This document shows positions 52,701 to 64,000 of a stretch of 64,000 nucleotides of DNA, piece after piece; positions within the stretch are counted from its first letter, which is position 1, and each line of letters opens with the position of its first letter. Source of the stretch: Silene conica (taxonomy: Eukaryota > Streptophyta > Magnoliopsida > Caryophyllales > Caryophyllaceae); assembly GCA_029255685.2 (NCBI GenBank), contig CM055318.2:4283001-4347000 (forward strand), read 5' to 3'. The notes beneath the pieces were generated by a model. It saw nothing but the letters and a program-made list of their open reading frames with translations. It ran no database searches and was not told the origin of the DNA. The translations under genes and the position numbers were made by a program.

Positions 52701-55700
52701 CAACAGAAAAGAAACTAAGCTACGCAAAAGGAAGTAATAGACTTATGACAACAGAGGTTGAAATAGTCCCTCTCGTCGCTCACTTACCCAAAAGAAATAA
52801 AGTTTTACCGAGAGTTTAAAAAATGAGCCAAAGAAAAAATAGTCAATACACCTCCCCCGTCAAGAATTCGTAACATGGTGAATCACAGGGCTACGTTTGT
52901 TCTGAACCCAAAATTTGGAAAAGATAAACAATCCTAATTACATGAAGATCATAGGGTGCAAAACAGACTCATAATTCTCAAAAAATTGCATATCAGACAA
53001 TAACAAGGTGCAGGCAGTATCATATTGGATTTCCAATTTCAGCAAAAATGCAAGCCTACAAACTTGACACAGAATCTTGCATATAGACCATAAAAACAAT
53101 AAACCAAAAACCCGTGCATCATAGAAACACGTACCACTTTACCAAAACAATATGATGCAGAAGAACATAGTCGTTACTGAAATCATGACCACCTATATGA
53201 ACAATTCACTTACGGCGATTCAATAGCACAATGACATCACATAACTTTAAGAACAATATGGTTGATTTAAAACCACATTAACAGCCACAAGGGTCACCGT
53301 AAGATACATCGTTGAGTAGGGGTTAGCTCAGCCTAGACATGCCAGAATCCTGAAGATCTAACTATTTTTTAATCAAACATGGATCCATAAAACATAAAGG
53401 GGTCATAATTAGTTCCAAATTTCTAACTTTCAACTTCCAATGAACGGCATACAACATTATCTAATCATATAAAGCACCTATTCATTTTATCATTACTTCC
53501 GTAAAATATATAAGGAAAACTGCGGAGTAAAATCTACACTTGATACTTCAGTTGAAATAAAAGATTTTTTTTACTGAAAAACTGAGTACATGCATAGAAA
53601 TATCCTAAAACACTAGTTAAAACAGCAATATGATAAAGAGATCAAATGTTGACATGAGGTAAAAAAAATATACATTTAAAACGGTGTGTATTTGTAAATA
53701 ATATGCGGAGTATTAGAATGCAAGGAGTTATATCATTTGTGTAGAAATATTTTATCAGATGTTTCATTTACATTTACGCTTACAGTTACTACTTACTAGT
53801 TACTACACATCTAGCACATTGCAGCATAAGATTGATCCGGGAACCTAACTTCAAGTGCCCAACCACAAGTAGTCTGTTGCCAGGATCGGAAGATGAACCA
53901 CCACTAGTCTTTAACATAGTAGAAACCCTGCCCAATCTGGCACCCTAACTTGGACCGACCATACGCCACCTTATGATTAGTTTTTCTTGTAGGTAAAATG
54001 GAGCCCTACACTCCTTATATGTTCTCAGACATCTCCCACCACGAAATTGAACATAATATACCAAGGGCATAATTAAATCCTAACTTGGTTGTGCATCGGA
54101 GTCTAAAGACTCAAAACTAAACCACACTGCTAAAACTCTCACTACTGACTACACCATCAAAACTAAGAAATGCAGGTGAAGGGTAGGCCTGCAAAGGATG
54201 ACATTGATGATCATTGTAGAGGGGGTTCGCGTGATATCACCCGGGTATTGCATGTTCTTTTTTTACCTAATATGAACTGCATGGTTGCAATAACTTCACT
54301 GACGTTTCAGCCACCGCGATAAATCTAGTTACCGTACACATCCCGCCGACAAGATTCTTATCATTTTTATAACTAAATTTTTTTATAAAGCACCCGTTAC
54401 CTCAGCCCACAAGGAAACCAGATATATATCATACCCTAGTGTAATCAAGAGAATGGTCAAACCTGGCAAACATAAAATAATTTGGCTCTTTCACACACCA
54501 AAACACCACAAGAAAAGCATAATTCCATAGCAACTTCACATCTGTACTTCTATTTCACCAGCGGTGACTCATCAATCTCCACAAAAGGGAGTACGATATC
54601 ACATTCTACCCCAAATGAGAGCCATCCTCACTATATTTCTAGTACACAACACAAATACTTGGCATAGAGCTACATTAATTCTCCGTCGCAGTAGCATATA
54701 TATTAACTCTCTCACGCACCATAGTCCAACAAGAGACCCAAACCTTAATAGGTATTTTGATTTCCAAATGGCTTTCAATACTCGTCTCAGAGAGGAAAGG
54801 TGTACTCAAAAAGAAATTTTTACCAAGCCACTAGAAAAAGCAAATAAAAGAGATTACTTCTTAACCTATGGGACATTACATGATTGAAGTTTGTGAAGCA
54901 TATTAATTTACCTATAGTCCTACATACACTTGAGGTCACAAACGAAACCATTTTCTATAAGCAAAACTGCCCATATAACTAACAGAATTTACAAGTTTGT
55001 AGTTCATGTCATGCTATTATATAGTGAAATGACAGATAAATAAACACATTTGGTGGCTAACACGAATAATACTTTTCCACAGTTGAACCATAATCTTAAG
55101 AAGTTGACAGTTGACACGGAAAGCAGTACATTTATTACTAGACCAAACTGTGATCTGATCTATCAACAATGATGACACTCGTATAGTTGAATGACTGAAT
55201 CACATGGATTACAACAGCTTAATGTTATACTGCGCAAAAACAAGACTATTCAACAAATATACTTATTATAGGAAAAATGGAACGATAACCTTCAAACCGA
55301 TTCATGTATACTATGGTAAAAATATGAGCTTTAATTAAATTGCCTAAAAAGGCAACAATTGATAATGAGTTTACAACGCTATTAACAGGGGACTACAAGA
55401 TACAGGGTCCGGACATGTTTGTCACCTTCAAATACCATGTTATCATCGAAACACTATTTTCCATACTAAGAAAGGAGTTGCTAAAAGTTGAGCTAGCTGA
55501 CGGTAGCCTATCAAAACCTACTTAAGGAGGGTTGTAAAGTATTTGTCCATTCATACAATCCTATGTTACTCTGACACTTCACTTAACTACCGCGTCGCGT
55601 GTCGAGCAGGACACGTGTCGGTGTCCGACACGACACGACACTTCGACACTTCAATTTAGACCACAAAATAGGAAAGTTCAACTAAAATAGCCGTGCCCGA

Positions 55701-58700
55701 CACGTGTCAGACACAGAGACACGGTGACACCATGTCGGAGAGTCGGGGTAACACAATTACAATCTACCTGGTTACTATGTATATACTTGGGATTTCTTAA
55801 CTATACTCGCTAGAAAACAGCAAAGGCAATATGCATTAACAGAATAGATATACTCTTATCAATAATTAATTTCAACAACTTTACCATAAAACATTACAAA
55901 AGGCTAACATTACATTCCTTCAAGAACAGTGTGTCAGAAAGTCGTACCAGCTAACTCTGAGTGAAAAGGGAAATACTGGTTTTTAATACTACATTCATTA
56001 CACGTATTATCTTTTTCAATAGTTTAATTTCCTATGAAGTTGATCAGCTAAAGAACTTCTTAGGTTTAGTCTGCTTAACAGGTTAAGTGTTCCCTGTATA
56101 TTTCCAAACTAGTATTATTAGAGAGAAAAGGGTGATAAAATTTCTGTCATTACGCTCTTCGGCCAATGTTCAGGGAATATAGCGAGATTCAGGAGAAAAC
56201 AGGCATGGGAGCTATGCAAGGTGAACTGATGAAAGGTAATAGTTGTCCATAGACGTTGGGCAGTTCTTTTGTGACAATATATCAGAATCAACTCTTGCGA
56301 GTATACTTAATATAGAGGTATTAGAAGCAACGTTCTGGGGGCTAATGGTGGTTACTGAGAGGCATGCCACCGGGGTAGGGACATTAGCAGCTCTTTTGAT
56401 GACAATGAGAAGATGCCTATTATGCTTGAGTGGGCTAGTTGCTCGGATATGTTTGGTCAGAGGAGGCAGATGTCATTAGCTGTTTAACAGAATATTGCAA
56501 CGATTTCTCTACTTGGCAAGGGAGGGTTTACAATGATGAATAAATGCATTATCCATTTGTACACATTGGAGTATGTTTCCAACCTTTAAGGGGTCGTTTG
56601 GTTCAGTGCGTAGGATTGGAATGGAATGAGAAACCACAATGGTATAGGGTTCTAATTCCATTCTGTTAAAAACTTGTTTGGTTCATTTTAATAATAAACA
56701 TAAAGGAATGGGAGTTGGAATCCAAGGGGGAGAGGTGGGTATGGGATGCCAAGCGGTTGGGGTGGAGTTAGAATCCATTGGGTATCTAACTCCATTCCAA
56801 AATCACCCAACCAAACACTTGAATCAACTCAATCCATTCCATTCCATTCCAAGGTAGCCAACCAAACACCCCCTAAGTAAATCGTGCCTACTAAAACTAT
56901 ACCAACTAAAACTCTCAGAACCAGTCAAAACCAACGCATAGTCGCATACACTTGTTCATTCAAACACATAGTGATAAATCCAAGGTTATCGCTGTTCCTA
57001 AAAGTCAAAGCCTATTAAATTTCTCTAATAGTTTAATGACCTGATCCTAGTTGCAAGCTTGTGAAATATCATATATTTCAGAAGAGTGGCACTGTGGCAG
57101 TCCATCACTGCAACTATCTGGAAAATTGAATGAAGAAGCAAAGCTCCTTTTCGAAAAAGATAAGATACATAAGGAAAAATGAAGAATAACAGAAAAATAA
57201 TTCAAAGAAGACAATTATTGTACTAAATGAAAATAATCTAGCATGTAGAGCATTATGTCATGCATGCATAAGAAACATGTGCGGTTTCGTAAGAAAAATA
57301 ACAAATAAGCAAAGAAATTCTATGGCTATAAACTAAACAACGCAACATCAAGAGTTACAAATACAGTCATAACCGAACAAGAACTTAGACTTCCAATGAG
57401 ATTAAGAAACGCCACCTGGTTGGTTAGAAGTTGATGCCAATTCTGGGTGTAACGGTGTAACAGCTTCTTGAGGTGGTGCTGGGCCTGATGAATACAAAAC
57501 CTCCTGAGATAGCACTGCGGTTGGCGGGTTCAGAGCATCCTGAGATGGTGCCAGGTTTGTTGGATCAAAATCCACCTGATTTGGTACTTGACTTGTTTGA
57601 ATCGTAGCGTACTGATTTGGTGCTGCGCTAGTTGGATCCAAATTCTGATTTAAAGCTGGGCTTGTTGGAACCAAATCATTCTGATGTGGTTCTGGGCTTG
57701 ACGGATCCAATGTATTTTGATGTGGAGCTGTGCACGTTAGGTCCAAAGCCGTCTGATCTAGTGTTGGGCTTGTTGGGTTGGGAGAATTCGGACAAGGTGC
57801 TGAGCTAATTATATTCAAAGCATTATGAAATGGTGCTGGGATTGTTGCGTCCAGAGCAGTCAGGGCCTCTTTGAAATGCTCTGATATGAGCACAACAAAA
57901 TCAGACTGGTGAACGTGAACAAGTGGATCGTCTGCAGTAGGGTTGCGTTTTGCCTGAATTCATAGTTACTGCTTCAGAGTTCAAACTAACAAGCACAAAA
58001 TCAAAGAGAGCGTAGGTATAAACTACTTTGAGGTGCAATCAATAAGTCATCACCCCATAAGCTGCTCATAAGAGGCTGCTGCTACTTCAGAATTAAAAGA
58101 GAGATAAATAATCTATATGACAAAAGAAATACTCCCTCCGAGTCTGTATGATTGTTCCTGTTTCTTTTTTCATGCGAGTTTCGTGATTGTTCCTATTTCC
58201 TTTTTTAGTAACTTTATTGTGGTCTAAAATCAATTCAGTGTGGGGTAGGGTGTTTTGTGTGGTTTATAATCATTTTCTTATTTCTTGTGCATAAAGCAAA
58301 AGGAACAATCACTCAGACTCGAAGGGAGTATTAAACTTCATCATGCACATGGATTCATTCACTCCATAGTCCCCACTATCCTCTATGATGCCATAATTTC
58401 TCTTTGCTCCTATCCAAACCCAGACAAAATGTACAGAACTGAACGACGAGACAGTACTGCATGTCTGTGAGGCTACTAATCAACCTAATCCAGAAGGAAA
58501 AAGGAATCAGCTGTACTGCAGCAAATAATACATATTGTATGTGACCTGGTTTCACTGCAACTACCGACAAAAGGAAGATTCAGCCTTTTCGGGTCGAGGT
58601 AGTTGAGGATTGACAATATTATCTAACAATCCCAAGAGCCAACTCCAATAAAAAGGTCCGGACCTTCAACGGATCTTATAAGTTCAGACTTAACTCTTCA

Positions 58701-61700
58701 CAAACCTTATGAGTTTCCACAAGGCCATTTACTTCCAGAGGGTAAACCTAGTTAAGTTCATTTTGACGATTCTTCCGTTTGAAGCTCACACCAGACTAAA
58801 AGCACAACACATCTCTCTCTCCAGAAGGTCGTGATTATATTATAAATCTTTTCCGACTAATATTATACCGTGATTGCTAATTTATAAATATTTTGTGCAA
58901 CCAACAGTCCAACACAGCAGTTCAGGATTCAGGGTTACAAATATATGAAGGATGAGTTGTTGTCAACATATAGTTATAAACATCAAAATATAGTTTAAAC
59001 GGGTTGAAAAGCAAAGACCAGCTTACCAATTCATAAAGTGTTCTTAATTTGGGTATGTTCCGTGGACAGATGACTGAAAGGGAAATGGAACACTGCACAA
59101 GGAAATAAGTAGGTCAAATAGACATAAAACCCAGTTTTCATTATTTTTTAACAAGACGGACACCAAAGCAACTCCATAGTTTATACCTGAGCAAACCACC
59201 GAGCAACTGTCTCATCACTAAAACACGAGTAAGTATTTCCACAACCATCAATATCAGGTTTTATAACCCATCTATCATAAGGATAGGGGTTGCCAGAAGC
59301 AACGAGAACACAATGCCGCTTGCCATCCAGATTCCCACCAGTGTGGTACCCATTTTGAGGAATACCGAATAACTGCAGCATGAACCAGAACATAGTAAAG
59401 TTAATTCAACAGACACTAGCACACTTCTTTCTACACTACCAATCATTTTCAACAGGCACAACCAGTTACATTACAAGTTACAACTGCGATATCCCAATAC
59501 AAATACTCCACAACCGTTGCTGCAACCGTGACAAGCAACCCAATTTCATAATAACAACTCTTACATTTAAGTTATCATCAAATTAATTTCAGAATGAACA
59601 GAGTAAAAGATCCAATCTGTATGGGGAAAAAACAATTAAACACTTCAAATAAACACAAATTCTCATGGAAGACGGACACTATTTTGAGAGGCAAATATCC
59701 GTCACAAGCAAGACACTTTGTCGAATAAAACCCAGTAACCAACTGAACAACAGCATCTGTTATCTGTTGATCAACAACACCCCTTATACAGTTAATTAAC
59801 AACATTCTACAAATTCTTCTGTAAAACCGTCTTACACAATAAGTTCGTATTCGGGTCTTTTAAGTAACTATACTAACTAACTTATCATTTATACGGGTCA
59901 GTATTCGGGTTACCCATAATAGACCCATTTAACACAATTGTCGTATAAGGCGGTCTTTTATAAATCAGGATACACAGATGAATTCAATAGTATATGATGA
60001 ACATTATAATTCATTAACCTGTATCAGCAAAATACGAAAATAAAAACATGCATGCAAAAGATACTTAAAAAATACTTCCTCAATCGTCTTAATCATTTGT
60101 TTAAGTTTGGTTAAAACGTGTCTCTCAGAGAATAAAAAAGGTAAATAAATGATGGAGACGAAGGGAGTATGAATACAAAAGCATTGAATGATTGAAATGA
60201 GGATTACCCAGTTGAGGAATCAGTAAACATTGGGTGAATTGAATTAAACCCCAAGGTTGTGGAAGGTGAGGCTTTTGAAACAAGCCCATTTTCGTGAAGA
60301 CAGTAGGAGTGTAGGACCGAGGGAAAAAATCACGAGAAGAAATGGGGTACTGTACTACTGTAGTCTCGTGTTTCTTTTAAAGTTTAGGAAGACCGTCTTT
60401 TCGGTACATCCGAGGAAAATTAGTTAGTCATCCGGTGGCCTTTAGTTTCAGCGTTACCCTCTCATATACAATAAGCGGGAGTCGTAATAATAATAGATGT
60501 ATCTATATATATAAGTATAAAAGAGAAACCACTAAATATCTTATTGTACACGTGTCAAGCAATGGTGAATTATTTTCCCGCCTAACTCAATACCTTAACA
60601 AAGATTCTTACTAATTTTCACTACCATCGCCTTATTCCTAAATTATATTTCCCAGAAAAGATTTCATATCTTTACGTACCCAAAAAAAGAAAAGATTCAT
60701 ATATTTCTTCAAGATTATTATAGCTGTGTAATATATGAAGATATACGGGAATTGGAAATTTTAGGTGGACATATATTACACAGCTATAATAATCTTGAAG
60801 AAATATATGAATCTTTTCTTTTTTTGGGTACGTAAAGATATGAAATCTTTTCTGGGAAATATAATTTAGAAATAAGGCGATGGTAGTGAAAATTAGTAAG
60901 AATCATTATTAAGGTATTGAGTTAGGCGGGAAAATAATTCACCATTGCTTGACACGTGTACAATAAGATATTTAGTGGTTTCTCTTTTATACTTATATAT
61001 AGATTTGCATTGTCATGTTAAAAGGATTCATTCAGATTTATGGAGTATAATCCAACCCTTATTTTCGCGAAAATGTAGTGTAAATTATTTTAGCCGTGTA
61101 TTAATTCTAATTTACCATAATTTACTAAAAGTACTCATCTTTTTCCCATTTTCGAATAATTTTATATTTTGATGTTTGATCTAAAGTCGCTACTATAGCA
61201 AGTTTTTTGAATTGGCAAATAATATGGGTGTCAACGCAATATTCATTAATTGTTAGTAGAGTGAAGAATACATACATTTTGTATTGTGTTTGTTTATTTT
61301 TTCCGGTAATTTTAATTACTTCTTGAAGGCAACAACAATGGATTATTTTTCTATAATTTTAATTGTCGGGCTTCTTAATTTGGTTATTTTCTTATTATTT
61401 CGATGTGTATCTTCTTACATATAGTTAAACTCAACAAATTGCCTCCATATTTTTTCTTTTAAAAGATTTATTATGGTTTATATTTATATCTTTGTCCATT
61501 TTTATTAATTCGTATAAGATAAGGTTTATGATCCTATAATTTTAAACCGCTCGACATGAAATGGTTAAATAATGTTAAAATCCTCAATGAACATTAGAAG
61601 CGGGATTATACATGAATAGAGTAAGCTAATGTCTCATTGGGATTAATGGATTATACATGTGCTATCAAGGTATAATATAGCAGATTAACCATGTGATTTT

Positions 61701-63711
61701 CGATTTTATTGACAAATTCCAGATCTTAATAGAATTGGTTTTATTTAAAATTGTCTCAACTTAACACCTCTCATAACCTCTTTGAATTTTTTTTTCTGTT
61801 CTATTCGGGTATGAGAGTCGTCTTAAATTAACCCGGTTTTAAACAAAAATTAGTGATCTTGATAATGCTAACAACCATCAGTTGCGTGCCTCAAACCTTA
61901 TACGGAGTAACTATATGTTTGACATTGGTCTACCTATGATATCTTTGTGGCCTTAAGTCATTGTAAATGTGTGATATAACTATTTGTTTTGAGGCTCCAT
62001 GCATCAAAGAATAAAGTTTTTACCACTCAAAGATAATAAATTTTGTAATTGAGATCTCCTTTTATCTTTCATAGTTGGGTATTAAATTTTAAACATTGTT
62101 AGACTTTATACCCCATGTACATACAAAATATTTATTTATGCATATTTGTACAATTGTAATGTTTATACTTTCTACCCGTGAGCAAAAAAATTAAAAGTTA
62201 TTTACCGTTTGATAATTCACAAATTGGTTTTCAAAAGAGAAAAATGACTTGAGGGACTTCGTCATGAAGTATATAACTAGGTCTGTCACTCGACTATTTA
62301 TTTTCTAATAAGGAATTGGAGAATTGGTTTCCCATAAAAGATTTCGACCTATAAATAATATTTCAAAAGTTACTTAGAAAGTTTTTTTTAACTCTGTGTG
62401 ATAATATGGTTCACCTTATTAAGAGTTATTGTTAGATATAGCCGATAATATATGGTTAAATAGGTCTTCACGTTAAACGTTTAAATACTATGTTAACAGA
62501 ATTAGGTAAATGATACTTAAATGGAGTTGTTGAATAAGAGTTTGCAGTGAAGATTGGTTCTCAAATATACTGTGCACTTGACAAAAGTAATAAGAAATAA
62601 AGGATGAACTACGATCCTCGGCCGGGTTAAAACGCGTGGTTATGAATAAAGATATAAATGACTGGTGATTATGACAAATTACCCTAATCGAATAGAGAAT
62701 GCACAAGTTGCATGACTACTCCAAGATATTGACAAGACTATTAATTATTTTGTTATTTTTTAAAACTATAAAATTTAGACATTTTATTTACATAGAACTA
62801 TACATGTCCGTGCAACTTTGCACGGGTTCTAAACTAGTTAGATAAAATAAGTGAAAAACCCAATAAAATGAAGGGTATATATATATATATATAGAAGGTG
62901 GCGCCGAAATTGAGGGCCACCAGGTAGCGTCGTATCATTATCCTACGAGGAAAGAATACGAGAAAACCAAGGTCCACAAGTAACCATATTGTCACTCGGC
63001 TATATATCTATTTTGTATTCACCCCCTCCCAATTTTTCTCTTTATTAAAATACTCTTACACTGAATAGAAAACAAATAAATGATTGAGACAAAGAGAATA
63101 ACTTAATTTAGTAAGATCTTATGTTTAATTGTTTAAAACGGTGTGATGAAAGTGTTTAGAGTATTGAGGTTATATATAACTGTCCAAAATCTGCTCTACA
63201 AATACGATTAGTAGGTCAAGTACAAGTTGACATAAAACGGAGTAAGAGTTGGGAAATGGGTAATTGTATTATCTAGGAGAGCCAAGTGAACAGGAATGTG
63301 TGGTGTTTTAATTTGGCATGTATTTTTTTAGTTTATTGTGTCTTGAGTTAATCTTGATTTGAGAATGGTTAGAAATTAGGTTATATATACTCTTTCCGAT
63401 TTCTTGTGTTGTTCCCTTTTGGTTTTAACACAAGAAATAAGGAAATTAATTTGGATCACACAATACACATGACCCCACATGAAATTGATTTTGGACCACA
63501 CAAAGTTGTCCAAAAGAGGAAAGAGAGAACATCAATGTTATTAGACCAAAACGGAAAGGGGAACATCATAGGAAATCGGAGGTCAAAGTTGTACATTCGT
63601 GTAAAATCAAATTAAGACCTAATTAAGCTAAGTCGATGTCACCATTATAATCGGTTTTTGTTATAACCTTTATTTATTGCCCTCCGGCCATCATCCACTT
63701 AGTGATAAGAC

Positions 63712-63744
<33 letters not shown>

Positions 63745-64000
63745 TTGGATGTTCTTCTAAGAAGTAAACGAAGTTTGCTTTATTCGTACGGGCATGGATC
63801 GAATTAAAATGTATATTCATTAATCGTGTAACAACAATTGATTTGATTAAATAAAGAAGTTAGGAAATATACAAACCCTTAATGCTTCAGCTAGAGCATC
63901 TCCTGCAGGAGCATCATCAAGTCCACCTTCGGTAAATTTCAACGTATGCAACGAACTCATAACTTTATTCATATCTTGAGTCCAAGGAACTCGTTCAAAT
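49759..64000 (-). CDS. MED25: MED25-like Mediator subunit gene, 5' end outside window, truncated C-terminus
   Basis: Exons in transcript order: 64000-63877 (partial), 59372-59187, 59092-59027, 57953-57416, 51533-51466, 51147-49759; all junction phases agree, ~790 visible codons. The von Willebrand A part is recognisable: VPWTQDMNKVMSSLHTLKF, EGGLDDAPAGDALAEALR, NLDGKRHCVLVASGNPYPYD, CSISLSVICPRNIPKLRTLY and SDFVVLISEHFKEALTALDA. In MED25 this domain docks the subunit on Mediator, and the later ACID domain binds activators such as MYC2 in jasmonate and light signalling. After the vWA come a 12-residue minisatellite and an 87-residue tandem pair, neither standard for MED25. The reading frame ends at WEGSFNL, just where the ACID/PTOV region should start. 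It is either a diverged paralogue acting without ACID or a decaying gene. Introns are long; the one at 51534-57415 is ~5.9 kb. Confidence 0.75.
50190..50715 (-). repeat. Tandem 261-bp (87-codon) duplication inside MED25-like exon
   Basis: Segments beginning ILGAKLQNTV...NKSQVVKNSN and ending QSPYSILGQATSSHK occur twice in direct order with a period of 261 bp, so the frame is kept. Differences are few (for example SGLTTGMC versus PGLTIGTC), which indicates a recent duplication. Confidence 0.9.
55561..55753. mobile_element. CTATGTTACTC-type TIR element, copy D
   Basis: Left end CTATGTTACTCTGACACTTC, right end GAGAGTCGGGGTAACAC, interior CGTGTCGGTGTCCGACACGA. It is near-identical in plan to copy A at 34451. 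About 193 bp; the excess length comes from additional CGACACG words. Confidence 0.75.
56590..56873. mobile_element. Tourist/PIF-Harbinger-type MITE
   Basis: Ends GGGGTCGTTTGGTTC and AACCAAACACCCCC, flanked by TAA on both sides (56587-56589, 56874-56876). Length 284 bp. The interior is rich in GGAATGGAAT and ATTCCATTCC words, which pair with each other. It lies in the large MED25-like intron. Confidence 0.88.
57444..57836 (-). repeat. Coding minisatellite: eleven ~12-residue Pro/Gln/Ser/Thr units
   Basis: On the minus strand the exon encodes successive units of the form AP-x-Q-x-ALDPTSP, for example APHQNTLDPSSP, EPHQNDLVPTSP, APNQYATIQTSQ and APSQDALNPPTA. Ten units are 12 residues and one is 11. 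The period of 36 bp keeps frame. Units are diverged, so the array is older than the 87-codon duplication. It follows directly on the vWA domain and would form a disordered linker. Confidence 0.85.
58132..58328. mobile_element. Stowaway-type MITE in MED25-like intron
   Basis: Ends CTCCCTCCGAGTCTGTATGA and CACTCAGACTCGAAGGGAG, flanked by TA (58130-58131, 58329-58330). 197 bp. It shares GTGGGGTAG...TGTTTTG(T/C)GTGG interior words with the copy at 7986. Confidence 0.88.
60075..60167. mobile_element. Short Stowaway-type MITE in MED25-like intron
   Basis: Ends CTTCCTCAATCGTCTTAATC and GATGGAGACGAAGGGAG with TA on both sides. It is only 93 bp, with an inner ATTTGTTTAAG/AAATAAAT pair. Confidence 0.7.
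60502..61003. repeat. Near-perfect inverted repeat of two Helitron 5' ends
   Basis: The left arm 60502-60737 and right arm 60770-61003 are reverse complements over ~235 bp with only a handful of mismatches (near 60600/60905 and 60635/60870), around a 32-nt centre. Both outer tips are the Helitron TC end, so two 5' ends face each other. Transcribed, the segment would fold into a long double-stranded RNA, a plausible small-RNA source. Confidence 0.92.
60502..62837 (+). mobile_element. Non-autonomous Helitron (2,336 bp) in a MED25-like intron
   Basis: The 5' end is TCTATATATATAAGTATAAA at 60502, preceded by A. The 3' end is a perfect 8-bp stem hairpin (CCGTGCAA, CT loop, TTGCACGG; 62808-62825), then GTTCTAAA and CTAG at 62834-62837, followed by T. 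This A|TC...CTAG|T plan is diagnostic. There is no Rep/helicase reading frame, so it cannot move by itself. It lies in the minus-strand intron between exons at 63877 and 59372. Its first 500 bp form a giant inverted repeat. Confidence 0.8.
63390..63582. mobile_element. Stowaway-like MITE
   Basis: Ends CTCTTTCCGATTTCTTGTGT and CATAGGAAATCGGAGG are imperfect inverted repeats. The interior has GACCCCACATGAAATTGATT and GGACCACACAAAG words that match, reversed, the interior of other Stowaway copies. It lies in the first visible MED25-like intron. Confidence 0.55.
63714..63742. repeat. (TA)n microsatellite
   Basis: About 14 uninterrupted TA units. A shorter run lies at 62876-62893. Both are intronic. 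Confidence 0.95.

Larger units (their letters stand above)
51534..57415 (-). other. Large intron of the MED25-like gene
   Basis: This 5.9-kb intron lies between the exon encoding the 12-residue repeats and the 68-nt exon at 51466-51533. It contains TIR element copy D (55561-55753) and a Tourist-type MITE (56590-56873). I see no other gene in it. Several short open frames (e.g. near 54564 and 56243) lack protein-like features. Confidence 0.55.

Noticed and set aside
54482..56479. Several plus-strand open frames of 60-107 codons
   Set aside because: They lie in a large intron of the opposite-strand gene, lack splice partners and have composition typical of random AT-rich frames.
57076..57120. 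Possible extra MED25-like exon after a CCAG acceptor
   Set aside because: It gives a short frame with an early stop and breaks the good phase match between 57416 and 51533.
60190..60289. Minus-strand ATG frame (GLFQKPHLPQPWGL) as an extra or alternative first exon of the MED25-like gene
   Set aside because: The flanking exons (63877 and 59372) join in phase with no missing vWA residues, and this frame matches no part of MED25. It could be an alternative start exon but nothing in the sequence requires it.

Overview
This is plant nuclear DNA. It shows AT-rich introns and spacers, many GT-AG introns, plant-type TTTAGGG/CCCTAAA telomere-like tracts, Helitron termini, Stowaway- and Tourist-type MITEs, and proteins that read as eudicot orthologues. 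The short repeat vocabulary (many 'GGAGTA' and 'GACGGTTT' elements) resembles core Caryophyllales, but that placement is a weak impression. All gene models below were built by hand from splice signals and reading phase; no transcript evidence was available.

Layout. 1-3,956 is repeat-rich spacer with two minus-strand Helitron ends and two short unrecognised coding-like fragments. 3,957-10,053 (+) is a complete PRP4-type splicing kinase (12 exons, 991 aa). 10,054-15,481 is spacer with MITEs, a hairpin and a possible unrecognised transcript. 15,482-18,515 (+) is a predicted plastid multi-pass membrane protein (5 exons, 345 aa). 18,516-24,569 is a gene-poor AT-rich repeat block with a Helitron 3' end. 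24,570-28,570 (+) is an ALMT-family anion channel (6 exons, 622 aa). 30,272-39,346 (+) is the PP2A scaffold subunit A (12 coding exons, 583 aa). 40,237-45,808 (-) is a choline transporter-like (CTL/SLC44) protein (7 exons, 510 aa), convergent with PP2A-A. 49,759-64,000 (-) is a MED25-like Mediator gene whose 5' part lies beyond the right edge.

The genes are unrelated housekeeping, transport and transcription genes, not an operon or cluster. The most unusual locus is the MED25-like gene. It has a normal von Willebrand A part, then a coding minisatellite of eleven roughly 12-residue Pro/Ser/Gln units, then a nearly perfect tandem pair of 87-codon units. An in-frame TAG follows exactly where the ACID/PTOV region should begin, and two further exons downstream remain in phase and still resemble MED25. 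Its first visible intron holds a 2.3-kb Helitron that begins with two head-to-head 5' ends, forming an inverted repeat with ~235-bp arms.

Other points of note: a solo LTR with a 5-bp target duplication inside a TTG-tailed repeat, four copies of one TIR element (three inside PP2A-A introns), two interstitial telomere-like arrays inside introns, and a tandem duplication of a splice acceptor in the plastid membrane protein gene. I did not find a clearly new molecular system; the candidates for novelty are the MED25-like paralogue and the unrecognised fragments near the left edge.
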